Assembly: GCA_017540545.1 (NCBI GenBank)
Contig: JAFYAV010000001.1
Location: 399,077 to 463,076, forward strand
Source of the DNA: Candidatus Saccharimonadota bacterium
GTDB taxonomy: Bacteria; Patescibacteriota; Saccharimonadia; Saccharimonadales; Saccharimonadaceae
Reading direction: 5' to 3'
Length of the DNA: 64,000 nucleotides
Shown here one piece after another: positions 41,946 to 51,898 of the stretch; within the stretch, counting starts at the first letter, position 1, and each line of letters begins with the position of its first letter. Made by a program: the position numbers and the translations under genes. The notes beneath the pieces are model-generated. The model searched no databases, was not told the DNA's origin, and saw nothing but the letters and a program-made list of their open reading frames with translations.

Positions 41946-43742
41946 TTATAGAGCAAATTGCGAATTGTAAAGATCGGCATAGAAACCACCCTTCGCCATC
42001 AGCTTCTTGTGGTTGCCCATCTCTACGATATTACCTTCGTTCATTACTAATATTAAATCGGCGTTTTTAATCGTGGAGAGCCGGTGCGCAATTATAAAAG
42101 AGGTGCGCCCTTCCATCAGTTTATCCATCGCCTTCTGAACCAATTCTTCTGTACGAGTATCGACGTTTGAAGTGGCCTCATCGAGAATCAAAAACGGCGC
42201 ATCTTCTACCATACCTCGTGCAATTGTGATTAGCTGTTTTTGGCCTGCGGAGATCGATTCGCTTTCGTTCATATCGGTGTCTAGGCCATTCGGCAATGTT
42301 TTAATAAAGTGTCTAAGCCCCACTACGTCGCATATTTCCATGATTTTCTCGTCGCTAACATTCTTGTGGTTGTAGATAATGTTTTCGCGTACTGTTCCGC
42401 TAAATGTCCAAGTATCCTGTAACACCATCGTAAATAAGGAATGAATATCTGCGCGAGTCATATCCTTTGTCGAGACACCATCGATGCGAATGTCGCCGTC
42501 TTTGATGTCGTAGAACTTCATGAGGAGGTTGACCATTGTAGTTTTTCCAGCGCCAGTCGGGCCAACTATCGCAATCTTTTGGCCGGCTTTTGCTTCGGCG
42601 GAGAAATCCTTGATAATAGTTTTATTCTCGTCGTAGCCAAACTTAACGTGGTCAAATACTATATCGCCTCGGATAGAAGCTTTATCCACGCGTTTGTTGA
42701 TATGTTGCTCATCGGCCATCTCTTCCTCGTCGATAAACTCAAACACGCGTTCGCTTGCCGCGGCTGCCGGCTGTAAACCGCCAATGGCCTGTGCTATCCG
42801 TGAAAGCGGAGAAGAGAAGAGGCGCGCGTAAGTTATAAACGCAACAATAACGCCAAAGCTAATCGTTCCGCTCATTGTTAAGAATGCTCCAGTGACGCAC
42901 ACTGCCACATAGCCAAGGTTGCCCGTAAAGGCCATGATTGGATGCATTAGTCCCGATAGAAACTGGCTATGCAGGTTGGCGTTGCGTATCTTCTTGTTTA
43001 TGGTATTAAACTTCTTGTCGGCCGTCTCTTTGCCGTCATAGGCTTTCACGACTGCTATGCCGGAGTAGACTTCTTCGATATGTGCATTCATATTGCCGAG
43101 CTCAATTTGGCGTTGCGCAAAATATTTCTGTGATTTTTTTAGGATAGTCGCCATAAACACAAAGCCAAACAAACTCGAAATAATCGCGACAGCAGCCATA
43201 ATGAAATTCGTAAGCAGCATCATTACTAGTGACCCCATCAGCAAGAACCCATCGCCAATAATCGTACTAAACGAACTATCAATACTGCTCGATACTGAAT
43301 CGACATCATTTGTCACACGCGAGAGCGTATCGCCAATCTGATTCCGGTCAAAATACTTTAGAGGTAGCTTATCAATCTTTTGCGAAATGCGATTGCGCAA
43401 ATCGCGAGCAAAGCCAGAAGTCACCCGCGCCATGATGAAGCCCTCGAGATATTCGAGAACAGCCGACGTTGTGTAGAGGGCTATCATCAGGAACGCTAGA
43501 TTTTGAATTATGTCGTGATTCATTTGATCCAGCGTAAGGCTTGCTGCAATTTCGTCAGTAATGCTTGCCAACATAGCCGGCGCGATTACGCTGAGAATTG
43601 AGCTAACAACAGACATAACCATCGCAATCACAATCAGCACATAATATGCGCGCATTTCGGTAATCATTCTCTTGATGGCTTTGCTAAAATTCTTTGCCAT
43701 TTCCGGGCCGTTCCGACGGCCGCCAGGGCCTCCGTTAAACAT
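41946..43742 (-). CDS. ABC exporter subunit with canonical ATP site
   Basis: 598 residues: six-helix transmembrane domain then an ATPase domain with Walker A GPTGAGKTTMVNLL, Walker B FLILDEATSNVD (catalytic Glu present), and switch His in IIAHRLSTI. The signature is ISAGQ rather than LSGGQ. It pairs with the preceding subunit (overlap 8 nt) as a heterodimeric drug/lipid/peptide exporter of the LmrCD/TmrAB kind. A Gly/Arg-rich N-terminus (NGGPGGRRNGPE) is unusual. SD aaaggaggag is inside the partner gene. Confidence 0.92.
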   Translation of the reverse strand: MFNGGPGGRRNGPEMAKNFSKAIKRMITEMRAYYVLIVIAMVMSVVSSILSVIAPAMLASITDEIAASLTLDQMNHDIIQNLAFLMIALYTTSAVLEYLEGFIMARVTSGFARDLRNRISQKIDKLPLKYFDRNQIGDTLSRVTNDVDSVSSSIDSSFSTIIGDGFLLMGSLVMMLLTNFIMAAVAIISSLFGFVFMATILKKSQKYFAQRQIELGNMNAHIEEVYSGIAVVKAYDGKETADKKFNTINKKIRNANLHSQFLSGLMHPIMAFTGNLGYVAVCVTGAFLTMSGTISFGVIVAFITYARLFSSPLSRIAQAIGGLQPAAAASERVFEFIDEEEMADEQHINKRVDKASIRGDIVFDHVKFGYDENKTIIKDFSAEAKAGQKIAIVGPTGAGKTTMVNLLMKFYDIKDGDIRIDGVSTKDMTRADIHSLFTMVLQDTWTFSGTVRENIIYNHKNVSDEKIMEICDVVGLRHFIKTLPNGLDTDMNESESISAGQKQLITIARGMVEDAPFLILDEATSNVDTRTEELVQKAMDKLMEGRTSFIIAHRLSTIKNADLILVMNEGNIVEMGNHKKLMAKGGFYADLYNSQFAL

Positions 43743-45492
43743 TTAGCTCCTCCTTTGTTAGCTGTGAGAGGGCGATTTCTCGGTATACTTCGCAGTTCTT
43801 CATCAGTTCTCGGTGCGTACCATGCCCGACACAAAAACCCTTATCTAATACAATAATCTGGTCGGCATGCATAATTGTGCCGATACGCTGTGCGACAATT
43901 AGAGAAGTTGCATCCTTGGTGTATTCTTTGAGTGCCTTTCTGAGCGCAGCATCGGTTTTATAATCAAGAGCAGAGAAGCTATCGTCAAAAATATAAATTT
44001 CCGGATCGCGTGCGACCGCCCGTGCAATCGCCAAGCGTTGTTTTTGGCCACCAGAAATGTTTGTGCCAGCCTGAGCAATGTGCGAATTGTATTGCTTGTC
44101 TAATTTTTCAACAAAACTCTTTGCCTGTGCGACCTTTGCTGCGGTTTGAATCTTGCGTTCGCTCGGCTTTTTACCACCCGTATCGCCGTAAGAGATGTTG
44201 CTAGAAACTGTTCCGCTAAAAATTACAGCCTTCTGTGGGACGTAGCCAAGTTTACGATGTAATGCTTTTTGCTTATAGTCCCGTACATTAACGCCGTCAA
44301 CGAATACCGCGCCGTCAGTGGCGTCATAAAAACGGGGGATTAAATTAATAAGGGTGGATTTTCCCGATCCGGTCGAGCCAATAAAAGCTACCGTCTGGCC
44401 CTTCTCGGCGCGGAACGAGATATCTTTCAGGAGATACTCCTCCGCATCTGGATACTTAAAAGAAACGTTACGGAATTCTACCGTTCCAGTCTCGGCTGTT
44501 TCGTCATCGAAGTTGCCATCTTGGATAGTAATCTCTTTGTCCAATACTTCGTTGATACGCTCGGCCGATACTTGTGCTCGTGGAATCAGCATGAAAATAA
44601 TTGCTACCATCAGAAAGCTAAAAATGACATGAGTTGCATAAGTCGAGAAGACGACCATATCGCTGAAAAGAGTTAGTCTATCCGCCATTACGGATTGACT
44701 TATCAATGCTGCGCCAATTAAGTATATCGTCAAAGAGATTCCATTAAAAACAAGGTGCATTGTTGGCGTCATGATGCTCAAGATTCTATCGACAAAGCGC
44801 GTCGTGTTGGCGACTTCGGTATTTGGAGTATCGAATTTCTTCTCTTGGTATTTTTCTGCATTAAAGGCTCGTACGACGCGGATGCCTTTCAAGTTCTCTT
44901 GTGTGACGCCATTCAACTTGTCGGTCAGTTTTTGTATTTCCTTAAAACGTGGTATTACGAGCATCATTATCGTAATAATCGTTGCGAGCATGATTACTAC
45001 TGCCACCCCCGTAGCGACACTCCATTGCCAGTTTTTGCCAGAAATCTTTATGATTGCCCAAATTGCGCTGAGCGGCGCGCGGATTAGCATGTTGGCGCCC
45101 ATTGTAATGACTGTTCGGACCTGCGTGACATCATTCGTAGTTCGAGTTATTAAAGAAGCAGTCGAGAATCTCTTTATGTCATCAATACTAAGCTCCTCGA
45201 CTTTGTCAAAAATCTTTTTTCGAACAATAAAAGTGAAGTCCGCACCTACATTTGCCACGAACCAACCGGCAATAATTGTCGAAACAAGGCTACCAAAAGC
45301 ACAAAGAAGCATTAGTCCGCCATTGCGTAGAATGTCGCCCATCTCGCTCCCCTCAGTTTGAACGAGAGTTGTAATGCTCGACATGTATTCAGGCATCTTT
45401 AGTTCGAGAACAACTTGCCCAGCAATAAACAATACCGCAAGGGCAATAAACAAATAATCCTTTTTACCAAAGCTTCTGAAAAGTTTAAACAT
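43735..45492 (-). CDS. ABC exporter subunit with degenerate ATP site
   Basis: 585 residues, same architecture as its partner: Walker A GSTGSGKSTLINLI, signature ISGGQKQRLAIARA intact, Walker B IYIFDDSFSALD where the catalytic Glu is Asp, and switch position IVAQRIGTI where His is Gln. With the partner's altered signature this gives one dead and one active composite ATP site, the known layout of heterodimeric exporters. ATG 45492 is preferred over an upstream TTG. A -10 TATACT (45509-45504) gives a very short leader. The cargo is unknown. Confidence 0.92.
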   Translation of the reverse strand: MFKLFRSFGKKDYLFIALAVLFIAGQVVLELKMPEYMSSITTLVQTEGSEMGDILRNGGLMLLCAFGSLVSTIIAGWFVANVGADFTFIVRKKIFDKVEELSIDDIKRFSTASLITRTTNDVTQVRTVITMGANMLIRAPLSAIWAIIKISGKNWQWSVATGVAVVIMLATIITIMMLVIPRFKEIQKLTDKLNGVTQENLKGIRVVRAFNAEKYQEKKFDTPNTEVANTTRFVDRILSIMTPTMHLVFNGISLTIYLIGAALISQSVMADRLTLFSDMVVFSTYATHVIFSFLMVAIIFMLIPRAQVSAERINEVLDKEITIQDGNFDDETAETGTVEFRNVSFKYPDAEEYLLKDISFRAEKGQTVAFIGSTGSGKSTLINLIPRFYDATDGAVFVDGVNVRDYKQKALHRKLGYVPQKAVIFSGTVSSNISYGDTGGKKPSERKIQTAAKVAQAKSFVEKLDKQYNSHIAQAGTNISGGQKQRLAIARAVARDPEIYIFDDSFSALDYKTDAALRKALKEYTKDATSLIVAQRIGTIMHADQIIVLDKGFCVGHGTHRELMKNCEVYREIALSQLTKEELNV

Positions 45493-45510
45493 TAGTACAT
45501 ACAAGTATAG

Positions 45511-45540
45511 CAAGAAAGAGTCACTATTTCTAGTGACCCA
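45511..45540 (-). terminator. Hairpin behind the 1297-residue gene
   Basis: The minus-strand stem gtcacta / tagtgac has a GAAA loop and is followed by tctttctt. It overlaps the ABC operon promoter, so termination and the next start are tightly packed. Confidence 0.6.
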
Positions 45541-45559
45541 TTTCCTGTCGCAAGTAAAC

Positions 45560-48500
45560 TTAAGACCTTCTAAGGTTGCGCTTTGCTGCTATGCCCATAA
45601 GAACCGTGAGGCTAGCTAGCGAGCCACCGATGATGAAGAATACTTTTACGCCACCGTCGAAAGTATTTGCATTTTCTGGCTCCGGTTGCGGTTGCGGTTC
45701 CGGTTCTGGCTCTGGTTCTGACGCCGGTTGAGGTGCATCGCGATTCACGGTATTGACAAAGGTATATGTCTGAGACTGCTCATCGATAGTAGAGCGAGAA
45801 GTATATTCGGCGACTTTTTCTTCTTCAACACGATAGCGATCCTGTTCGAGAGACTTTAGACCCTCAAACTTCGCTTCAGTCTCACCGTTCTTAATATTCA
45901 GTTCTTTCGTAGCCACAATCTCGTCGCCTTTGTAGAGATTGAACTTGATAGTGTCTGGGCGCAATTTATAGTAATCGTCGTAATCTGACCATTCTTTCTT
46001 TACGCTCAGAGTAAACGTTGGCTCATCGCGGTTGATGGTATTGGTAAAGGTATATGCCAGAGATTGACCATCCTGAGTGAAGCTAGAAGTGTATTCAGCG
46101 ACTCCTGCTTCTTCAACGCGATAATGATCTTGGTCGGTGGTGATGAGGTTCGTAAATCTGACTTCAGTCTCACCTTCGCTAACATTGAGCGTCTTCGTGT
46201 CGACAATCTCGTCGTCCTTGTAAAGATTGAACGTGATCGTATCTGGGCGAATTTGGTAGTAATTGTTATAGTCGGACCATATTTTCTTCACGCTCAGATC
46301 ATACTTCTCGCTCAAGAATACCGTGACGACATTCGACTCTATGCCAGTAATATTATGGATTAATTGACCAGTTAAGTTATCGATTGCGTTCCATTCGCTT
46401 TCTGAACTATTATAAGCGAGCACATGAATATTCTCGTCGCTCGGTGCTTTCATTTTGACCAATACGTAAGAATAGAACTGCTGTGCCATGGTGGCCGGCT
46501 CGCCGTTTTGGTCTAGGAATTGGAAGGCCAGGGAGCGAACTTTTGTTTTATCGACAGTTGCTTCATCGTATTCCTGCCAGCTATTATCGTCTGCTAACGA
46601 TCCGGCTTTCGGATTTGGCGACCAGAATACTTTAATTTTGATTGGATTATCATAATAATCTAAGCGCGTTTCTGCATAGCTAGTATCGATTCCGTCAAAG
46701 CCGCCTTGCCAGTAGTTATTATCCCCATAGCTCTCCTCGAGATGATTGTAGACGATCATATTAGTTGCTTTGTTTGCCCCAGTGCGAACGCGTAGCTTGT
46801 AGCTATAATCCTCGCTAAAACCACTCTGGACCAAATCGGTTTCGTATTTGCCGCTATGCTCCGTTAGAACGCTCGTCTGAAGATCCTGACGGGTGGAAGT
46901 GGCGGAAAGAAGGTTAATCGTCGAGGCAGAATATGAAACGTAATCAGTAACGTCGCCATTATCATTAATATCTGCCGCATCCGCGTCGCCACATGCAGTG
47001 CCATTATCTAGAGCGTATTGATATGAATAATCAGTAGTATCGAGAAAGCCGTAATTTTTATAGGTACGACCGTTCTCTACGTATGAATCATAAGAGACTT
47101 TGTATGGAATATGATATGACACTAGAGTAACCGTATATGAACTGGCTCCGTTGAGTACGGTGAAAGGATTCGCTGAGAAATCAATATATATTTTTACATG
47201 GGTGCGCCCAGTGTTATGCCAGTTCTTAGTAATAGTTACAGTGGTGTGAGTTTTATAGTAGCTCTGGCAATCTGCCTTATTATCGAATAGCTTATTCCCA
47301 TCTTTTCCGTAAAGGCCTGTGCCGCAATTTCTTATGCCCGCCGAATCAATAATGTCCTCTTTGGTACCATTCAGTTCCATTCCTAAAGGCAACAAATCAT
47401 ATAGTGTTAAATTATGACGCCAATCTTTTTCCTCCATCTGCTCGCGATTCAGCTCCATATCAGAGAAGGCTCTGTAGTTCGAGTCGGTAACTTGAGCATA
47501 CATATAATAGTAGTCTTTGAAACTTTCGTCGCTTGGGTCATAGGGGGGGTTGGCATTATTGTAGTTTTTATACACGTAGTGAGAATGGCTGATATCCCCT
47601 ATATCATGATATTCCCAAGTTGCCTGCGCCCACGAGCGATGCAGATAGTGGCCATAAGTTTCTAAATCATACGACGCAACCGCTTCTTTCGTTAGCTGGT
47701 TTGTGTAATTGTCTAGCGACCAGTAATTCTGCACTACGCCATTTACGATGTATTTAACGTAATCGAAGTTATAAAGCGTTCCGTTCTGGCTGAGATTCTG
47801 GGACTTCAAAGTAATTCTAGTATAGAAGTATGTACCGCTGCCAATACTCTCGGTGAGATCTTTTATCTCCACATACCAACCTTGAACGTGCTGAGCTTCT
47901 GTAAAATTAATTACCTGGCCTAAAACCGCATCGGTGTATTTTACATATTCCGTAGATCCTTTATATCGAACATACACGGTCGGATGGTATTTTGAGACAT
48001 CAACGACGACGCCATTCATATTTCTAAACTGTGGAATATTAAGGTAAGAGAAATAATAATCATCATCACTCATTCTCTGTAGGTTTCCATTGCCATCAAG
48101 ATAGTAGACCAAATCGTCGCCAATGTGGATATCGTATGCTTGACCTAGATAGTTGGCGGAAACGGCATTGCGGAAAATACCCGTTGAGCCATTTCTGACG
48201 ATATCCTGATAATAATAGGGTAGATTATAGCTCGAATAGTTAACATTACCAGTGTATGATTTACTGATACCTACCTGATTACCAGATGGATAACTGAACT
48301 CGAAATTCGCCAAGTTCAAATCGATAGTTGCAGTAGCTAATTCTTCTTCGTCGGTACGGTCGGAGTAGGTGCCGCGTAATTCAACCTTGTTGGTAATCTC
48401 TAGATTCCCAGCCGTCTCATTGTAGACACTCTTTGGGTAGCCAACATAAATTTCTTTCCAAGTTTGATATCCAGAAGAACTATATGTAGTGCCTTTCATT

Positions 48501-49453
48501 ATGTCTACGTAGCCATTTTCGTCCTGCGGAATAGCATTGCCATAAGAGTCTTGAATTCTTAATCCGGTCGGGAACTTATCGCGAATTTGGTAATTCTTGA
48601 GACCGATATAATCATTGTAGTCGTATCTGTCGAGACTTAAATAATAGTTCTCGTTCCCCTTGCTTTCGAAACGGTACCTAACCCAAATGTAATCGCCAGC
48701 ACCATCACCCAAGTTGTCTAGAGATGGAATCTTGGTAGCTGTTTTTTTGATGTAATACGTTGCTCTTCGCCATGGATGAAGATAAGTGCGCGTAAAATGT
48801 GTTCCGGCAGTATTACTCTCTACAACATTATTCATGATGGCCTTCATGCCGGTCGTCTCAGTCGTGTGGACGCAGCTATCGTTATATTTCTCGCGAGTCT
48901 CACTGTTAGACGTCAAGTAGTAGACTACTTGGATACTCCCCTCCACGTTCGCTAATTCCTCAACAGGGGTATTATTTGTGAAAACCCATTCTGATGAATC
49001 GTAGCTATTATAATTGTAATTCCAATCATAAGCAGTTTGGGAGGCATTATTTGCACCAACTGCAATTTGCATACTTAATTGTGCAGCACTCCGTTTGGCT
49101 GAGGTAAATGGATTAGGTACTTTAATTTGTAACTCGCCAGGTCCGTAGGTGCGGTCGACGTGGGCGTTCTTATAGTTAACTTGTAATGTAATTGTGCGCG
49201 TTTCCGTCGTATTATAAGCGAGATCTTCGCCGTTTATTGTCCAGTTTACGTTCGTAAGCGGATCCTTACCCTTATTGACGGTAGAGTCGAAGAATACCAG
49301 TTCCAAATCCCAGTCATCCGGATTCAACTCGGCCAAATCGACTGCGCTGGTAAAATTGAGTCTCGCGATAAAAACGCTAGCTATTAATATTAATAAGCCA
49401 CCAAAAAGCCTTATTAATCGACCTTTTTTGTTTGCACCTCTTTTTGTTCTCAC
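45560..49453 (-). CDS. Giant Cna-B repeat surface protein
   Basis: 1297 residues from a GTG start with SD gaggg. A signal/anchor segment (about 12-34, LFGGLLILIASVFIARL) precedes a very Tyr/Asn/Asp-rich ~1000-residue ectodomain of beta type. Two tandem Cna-B-like repeats of about 94 residues follow (xLSVKKxWSDYxxYYxxRPDTI), then a Pro/Glu/Gln spacer. The tail is NANTFDGG, a membrane helix (about 1268-1288) and KRNLRRS. The C-terminus mimics a sortase signal but has NANTF instead of LPxTG. It is likely the largest adhesin of the cell. Function with the host is inference. Confidence 0.8.
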   Translation of the reverse strand: MRTKRGANKKGRLIRLFGGLLILIASVFIARLNFTSAVDLAELNPDDWDLELVFFDSTVNKGKDPLTNVNWTINGEDLAYNTTETRTITLQVNYKNAHVDRTYGPGELQIKVPNPFTSAKRSAAQLSMQIAVGANNASQTAYDWNYNYNSYDSSEWVFTNNTPVEELANVEGSIQVVYYLTSNSETREKYNDSCVHTTETTGMKAIMNNVVESNTAGTHFTRTYLHPWRRATYYIKKTATKIPSLDNLGDGAGDYIWVRYRFESKGNENYYLSLDRYDYNDYIGLKNYQIRDKFPTGLRIQDSYGNAIPQDENGYVDIMKGTTYSSSGYQTWKEIYVGYPKSVYNETAGNLEITNKVELRGTYSDRTDEEELATATIDLNLANFEFSYPSGNQVGISKSYTGNVNYSSYNLPYYYQDIVRNGSTGIFRNAVSANYLGQAYDIHIGDDLVYYLDGNGNLQRMSDDDYYFSYLNIPQFRNMNGVVVDVSKYHPTVYVRYKGSTEYVKYTDAVLGQVINFTEAQHVQGWYVEIKDLTESIGSGTYFYTRITLKSQNLSQNGTLYNFDYVKYIVNGVVQNYWSLDNYTNQLTKEAVASYDLETYGHYLHRSWAQATWEYHDIGDISHSHYVYKNYNNANPPYDPSDESFKDYYYMYAQVTDSNYRAFSDMELNREQMEEKDWRHNLTLYDLLPLGMELNGTKEDIIDSAGIRNCGTGLYGKDGNKLFDNKADCQSYYKTHTTVTITKNWHNTGRTHVKIYIDFSANPFTVLNGASSYTVTLVSYHIPYKVSYDSYVENGRTYKNYGFLDTTDYSYQYALDNGTACGDADAADINDNGDVTDYVSYSASTINLLSATSTRQDLQTSVLTEHSGKYETDLVQSGFSEDYSYKLRVRTGANKATNMIVYNHLEESYGDNNYWQGGFDGIDTSYAETRLDYYDNPIKIKVFWSPNPKAGSLADDNSWQEYDEATVDKTKVRSLAFQFLDQNGEPATMAQQFYSYVLVKMKAPSDENIHVLAYNSSESEWNAIDNLTGQLIHNITGIESNVVTVFLSEKYDLSVKKIWSDYNNYYQIRPDTITFNLYKDDEIVDTKTLNVSEGETEVRFTNLITTDQDHYRVEEAGVAEYTSSFTQDGQSLAYTFTNTINRDEPTFTLSVKKEWSDYDDYYKLRPDTIKFNLYKGDEIVATKELNIKNGETEAKFEGLKSLEQDRYRVEEEKVAEYTSRSTIDEQSQTYTFVNTVNRDAPQPASEPEPEPEPQPQPEPENANTFDGGVKVFFIIGGSLASLTVLMGIAAKRNLRRS
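45737..46310 (-). repeat. Two tandem Cna-B-like repeats
   Basis: Two ~285-nt units, about 60 percent alike at protein level by eye. Both have VKKxWSDY, RPDTIxFNLYK, E-V-DTKT-like, YRVEE and YTFxNTxNRD. Each Cna-B unit could carry an isopeptide bond. Confidence 0.75.
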
Positions 49454-49543
49454 CTTTGGTCCCTCAAAGTTACATCATTAATATTAGGACCACACTCTAC
49501 TTACGCCTATTAAAGCATAATCATTTTCAGAACGCAAGTACTA

Positions 49544-51829
49544 TTATTTTTCTCCGCGTAAAGCGCAGAAGAGTTTATTTATGAAAGTGTTTCGCGCAAT
49601 CGACGATGTGTCTATTGGAAGGATAACCTTATAACGTGCCCTCATTAAAGCCTCGCACACTACCTTCTGTTCCGCATCGAAACGCGCGTCTCGTTTGGGA
49701 GCACTCGATAACAGTTCCATCATCCAGAAAGTGGGCTCGCATGGTTTTGTCTGCTTGATATTGTCGAGACCTGCCACTATCACCCAATCAAATAACGTGC
49801 TCTTCGCCTTAGCGGTAGCAGCCAAATCAAACTCGTAATCCGGAGCTTCCATAAAACATGCCTTCATTCCACTACGTTTTTGGAGGTTTGCATCAGACTT
49901 GAATAATGCTTTAGCACTCTCGTTCGTATCCACCAAAACTAGAATTTTATCGTTCGGACGCTGACGATGTAGACTTAGGATGGCATTTTTGATTTGATTC
50001 ATCTCGCCATTTTCGCCTTGGCAATTTAGGAATACAAATGAGTCTTCACCGCTAAAGCCGCCACTTTCTATAGAAGCGCGCGTGTGTTGAGAGTCTCTCA
50101 GGACATAATCGCCCGACGCGTTCATGAGCGGGGCAGGATCGCGGGGTGTTTCGGCCGGGGAAAAGGTCTTCGCATCATCCAAGGAACTGCGGAAACAATT
50201 AAGATTGACGGCTTTTAATCCGGCGTTAGCGTAAGCCGTTTGCCAATCATTGCCAATTATAATTACCTCCGCCTTGCTATGCGACATGATGTTGCGCAGT
50301 AGTTCGCAGCCATATGCAGAACCGTCAGAGGGCTCTTCGAGAATAATGTATCTATAGCGTGAAAGTTGCTCATCGGCACGCTCGATGTTAATTTTGGCGT
50401 AATAGAGCATATCCGCTGAGTCGAAACCGAGCCGATCGGAGTCACGATGAATCTCGGCACTGTAGAAACCGTAAAAGTCCCGTATGTATTTATATTGTTT
50501 TTCGACAAGAACCCTTGTATCTAGGCTATCGAGGTTATCGAGATATTTTTCTATCTTGTCGCCAAGGCGCTTTCGGTCAGGAGATATCTTGGCAGTATCG
50601 ATTATCTCGTAGAAAAGATCTCTAATATCGCGGAATTCAACTAGTGGGTCGCGCTTCACGAGCGCTAAATATGCATTTTGCGCACTTCGTTCTCGCGGGA
50701 GGTGCATGCCAAGTTCTTCTAATTTTCTTTGGAGAGTTTCGAGATAACCGTAATTTGGTTCGTAGTCTAGCGCGATGAGATTTGTGTGATTCTTGCGGTG
50801 GAGACTTTCTTTAGCATCTCGGATTCTCGCATTTGCTTTCTTCGTACCGTCTATTCCTGAGCCGAAAAACTCTACACATACCTTCCGCCCGCCGATATTT
50901 AGTGTAAAATCGGGCCGGAAACTATTCACATCTGTTGGTAATAAATCATCGAATGGTTGTGCGTATTTATAATCAATCGAATGTCGAAAGAGCCAATTCG
51001 CAATCATAGCTTCGTCTTTGTTTCTGACATACTCACCAATCATAGTGCGCGGCATGGCTCCATTCAGGCGGTCGTTTACGAGACGCTTTAAGCGGGCATT
51101 GATATTGGCTGTTTTGGCGACTTTGTCTTTTATGTAGCTATCGAAGTAGTCGTCAAAGCCAGTGAAACGGCCATAATTTTTACGAAAATAATCGCCGATG
51201 CGATGGGGTCCATCGGTCGAGCCACCGTCAAAACAATCCATAAAATCTTCAATTTTCTCATAGTTAACCAAAATGCGCTTCTTTAGATACTTCAAAAATA
51301 TATGGTCGCGCTCATTTTCGCTGACTGCATAACAATTTTTATAGCGTAACACCTGGCGAATATGTTGGTAGCCAATAGAACGGAGAGTGGCAATATTTGT
51401 TGATAGCCCAAGAATGTCGTTTATGCTTTCTTTTAAGATTTCCATCCCTCGTTCCGTACTTGCTATTACAAGAATATTCTCCGGAGCGATCCGTTTTACT
51501 TCTGTAAGATATTTTACCTCGGCTATCGTCATGGCGGTTGCGTCACGGTTTGTGCCAGCGATGATGAGTTTGCGCTTTTCTTCCGCTAAAATAGCTTTTG
51601 CCTGGTTTCTTGACAAATTCGGCTTTGGGCTAACTTCGTTAAGAATAATGTCGAAGAACTCTTTAGATTTAGTATATTCAGCATCTAGAATCTCGTTGTT
51701 ATATTGTTCTAGGCTAAATTGTCTTAAGGCTTGCTCTGGGGCGCGTTTTTTAACCTTATTAAACAGGGCAACAGATACATATTGTTGTCTCTCTAGCTTT
51801 CGTTCGAAATCCACCAAAATACTGCCCAT
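49544..51829 (-). CDS. Helicase IV-like (UvrD/HelD) protein with lost ATPase motifs
   Basis: 761 residues. It follows the helicase IV layout: the Walker A region reads IIAGTNRDATAMTI (no GxGKT/S), motif Ia-like ILVIASTERGMEIL, ATLRSIGYQHI, then an inserted nuclease-like domain. The insert has FRPDFTLNIGG, VCVEFFGSG and LIALDYEPNY, a PD-(D/E)xK pattern. The motif II region is IILEEPSDGSA instead of VDEFQD; motif III IIGNDWQTAYANAG is retained; motif V is ATAKAKSTLFDWVIVAGL; motif VI is EALMRARYKVI. ATP hydrolysis is therefore doubtful. ATG 51829 follows a TATAAT (51845-51840) by 10 nt. Confidence 0.75.
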   Translation of the reverse strand: MGSILVDFERKLERQQYVSVALFNKVKKRAPEQALRQFSLEQYNNEILDAEYTKSKEFFDIILNEVSPKPNLSRNQAKAILAEEKRKLIIAGTNRDATAMTIAEVKYLTEVKRIAPENILVIASTERGMEILKESINDILGLSTNIATLRSIGYQHIRQVLRYKNCYAVSENERDHIFLKYLKKRILVNYEKIEDFMDCFDGGSTDGPHRIGDYFRKNYGRFTGFDDYFDSYIKDKVAKTANINARLKRLVNDRLNGAMPRTMIGEYVRNKDEAMIANWLFRHSIDYKYAQPFDDLLPTDVNSFRPDFTLNIGGRKVCVEFFGSGIDGTKKANARIRDAKESLHRKNHTNLIALDYEPNYGYLETLQRKLEELGMHLPRERSAQNAYLALVKRDPLVEFRDIRDLFYEIIDTAKISPDRKRLGDKIEKYLDNLDSLDTRVLVEKQYKYIRDFYGFYSAEIHRDSDRLGFDSADMLYYAKINIERADEQLSRYRYIILEEPSDGSAYGCELLRNIMSHSKAEVIIIGNDWQTAYANAGLKAVNLNCFRSSLDDAKTFSPAETPRDPAPLMNASGDYVLRDSQHTRASIESGGFSGEDSFVFLNCQGENGEMNQIKNAILSLHRQRPNDKILVLVDTNESAKALFKSDANLQKRSGMKACFMEAPDYEFDLAATAKAKSTLFDWVIVAGLDNIKQTKPCEPTFWMMELLSSAPKRDARFDAEQKVVCEALMRARYKVILPIDTSSIARNTFINKLFCALRGEK

Positions 51830-51857
51830 ATTGCTTATGATTATAACGATTATTGCC

Positions 51858-51891
51858 ACAAAAAAGAACCCGCCACATTGGGCGGGTTCTT
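51858..51891 (-). terminator. Terminator of the 51899 gene
   Basis: The stem aagaacccgcc / ggcgggttctt on the minus strand is followed by TTTTTT. It lies between the stop of that gene and the next promoter. Confidence 0.9.
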
Positions 51892-51898
51892 GTGGTGA

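Noticed and set aside
45640..45740. Pro/Glu/Gln repeat at the end of the giant surface protein as a CRISPR or tandem DNA repeat element
   Set aside because: The units are short codon-level repeats (Pro-Glu/Pro-Gln) of a wall-spanning spacer, without spacers of fixed length.
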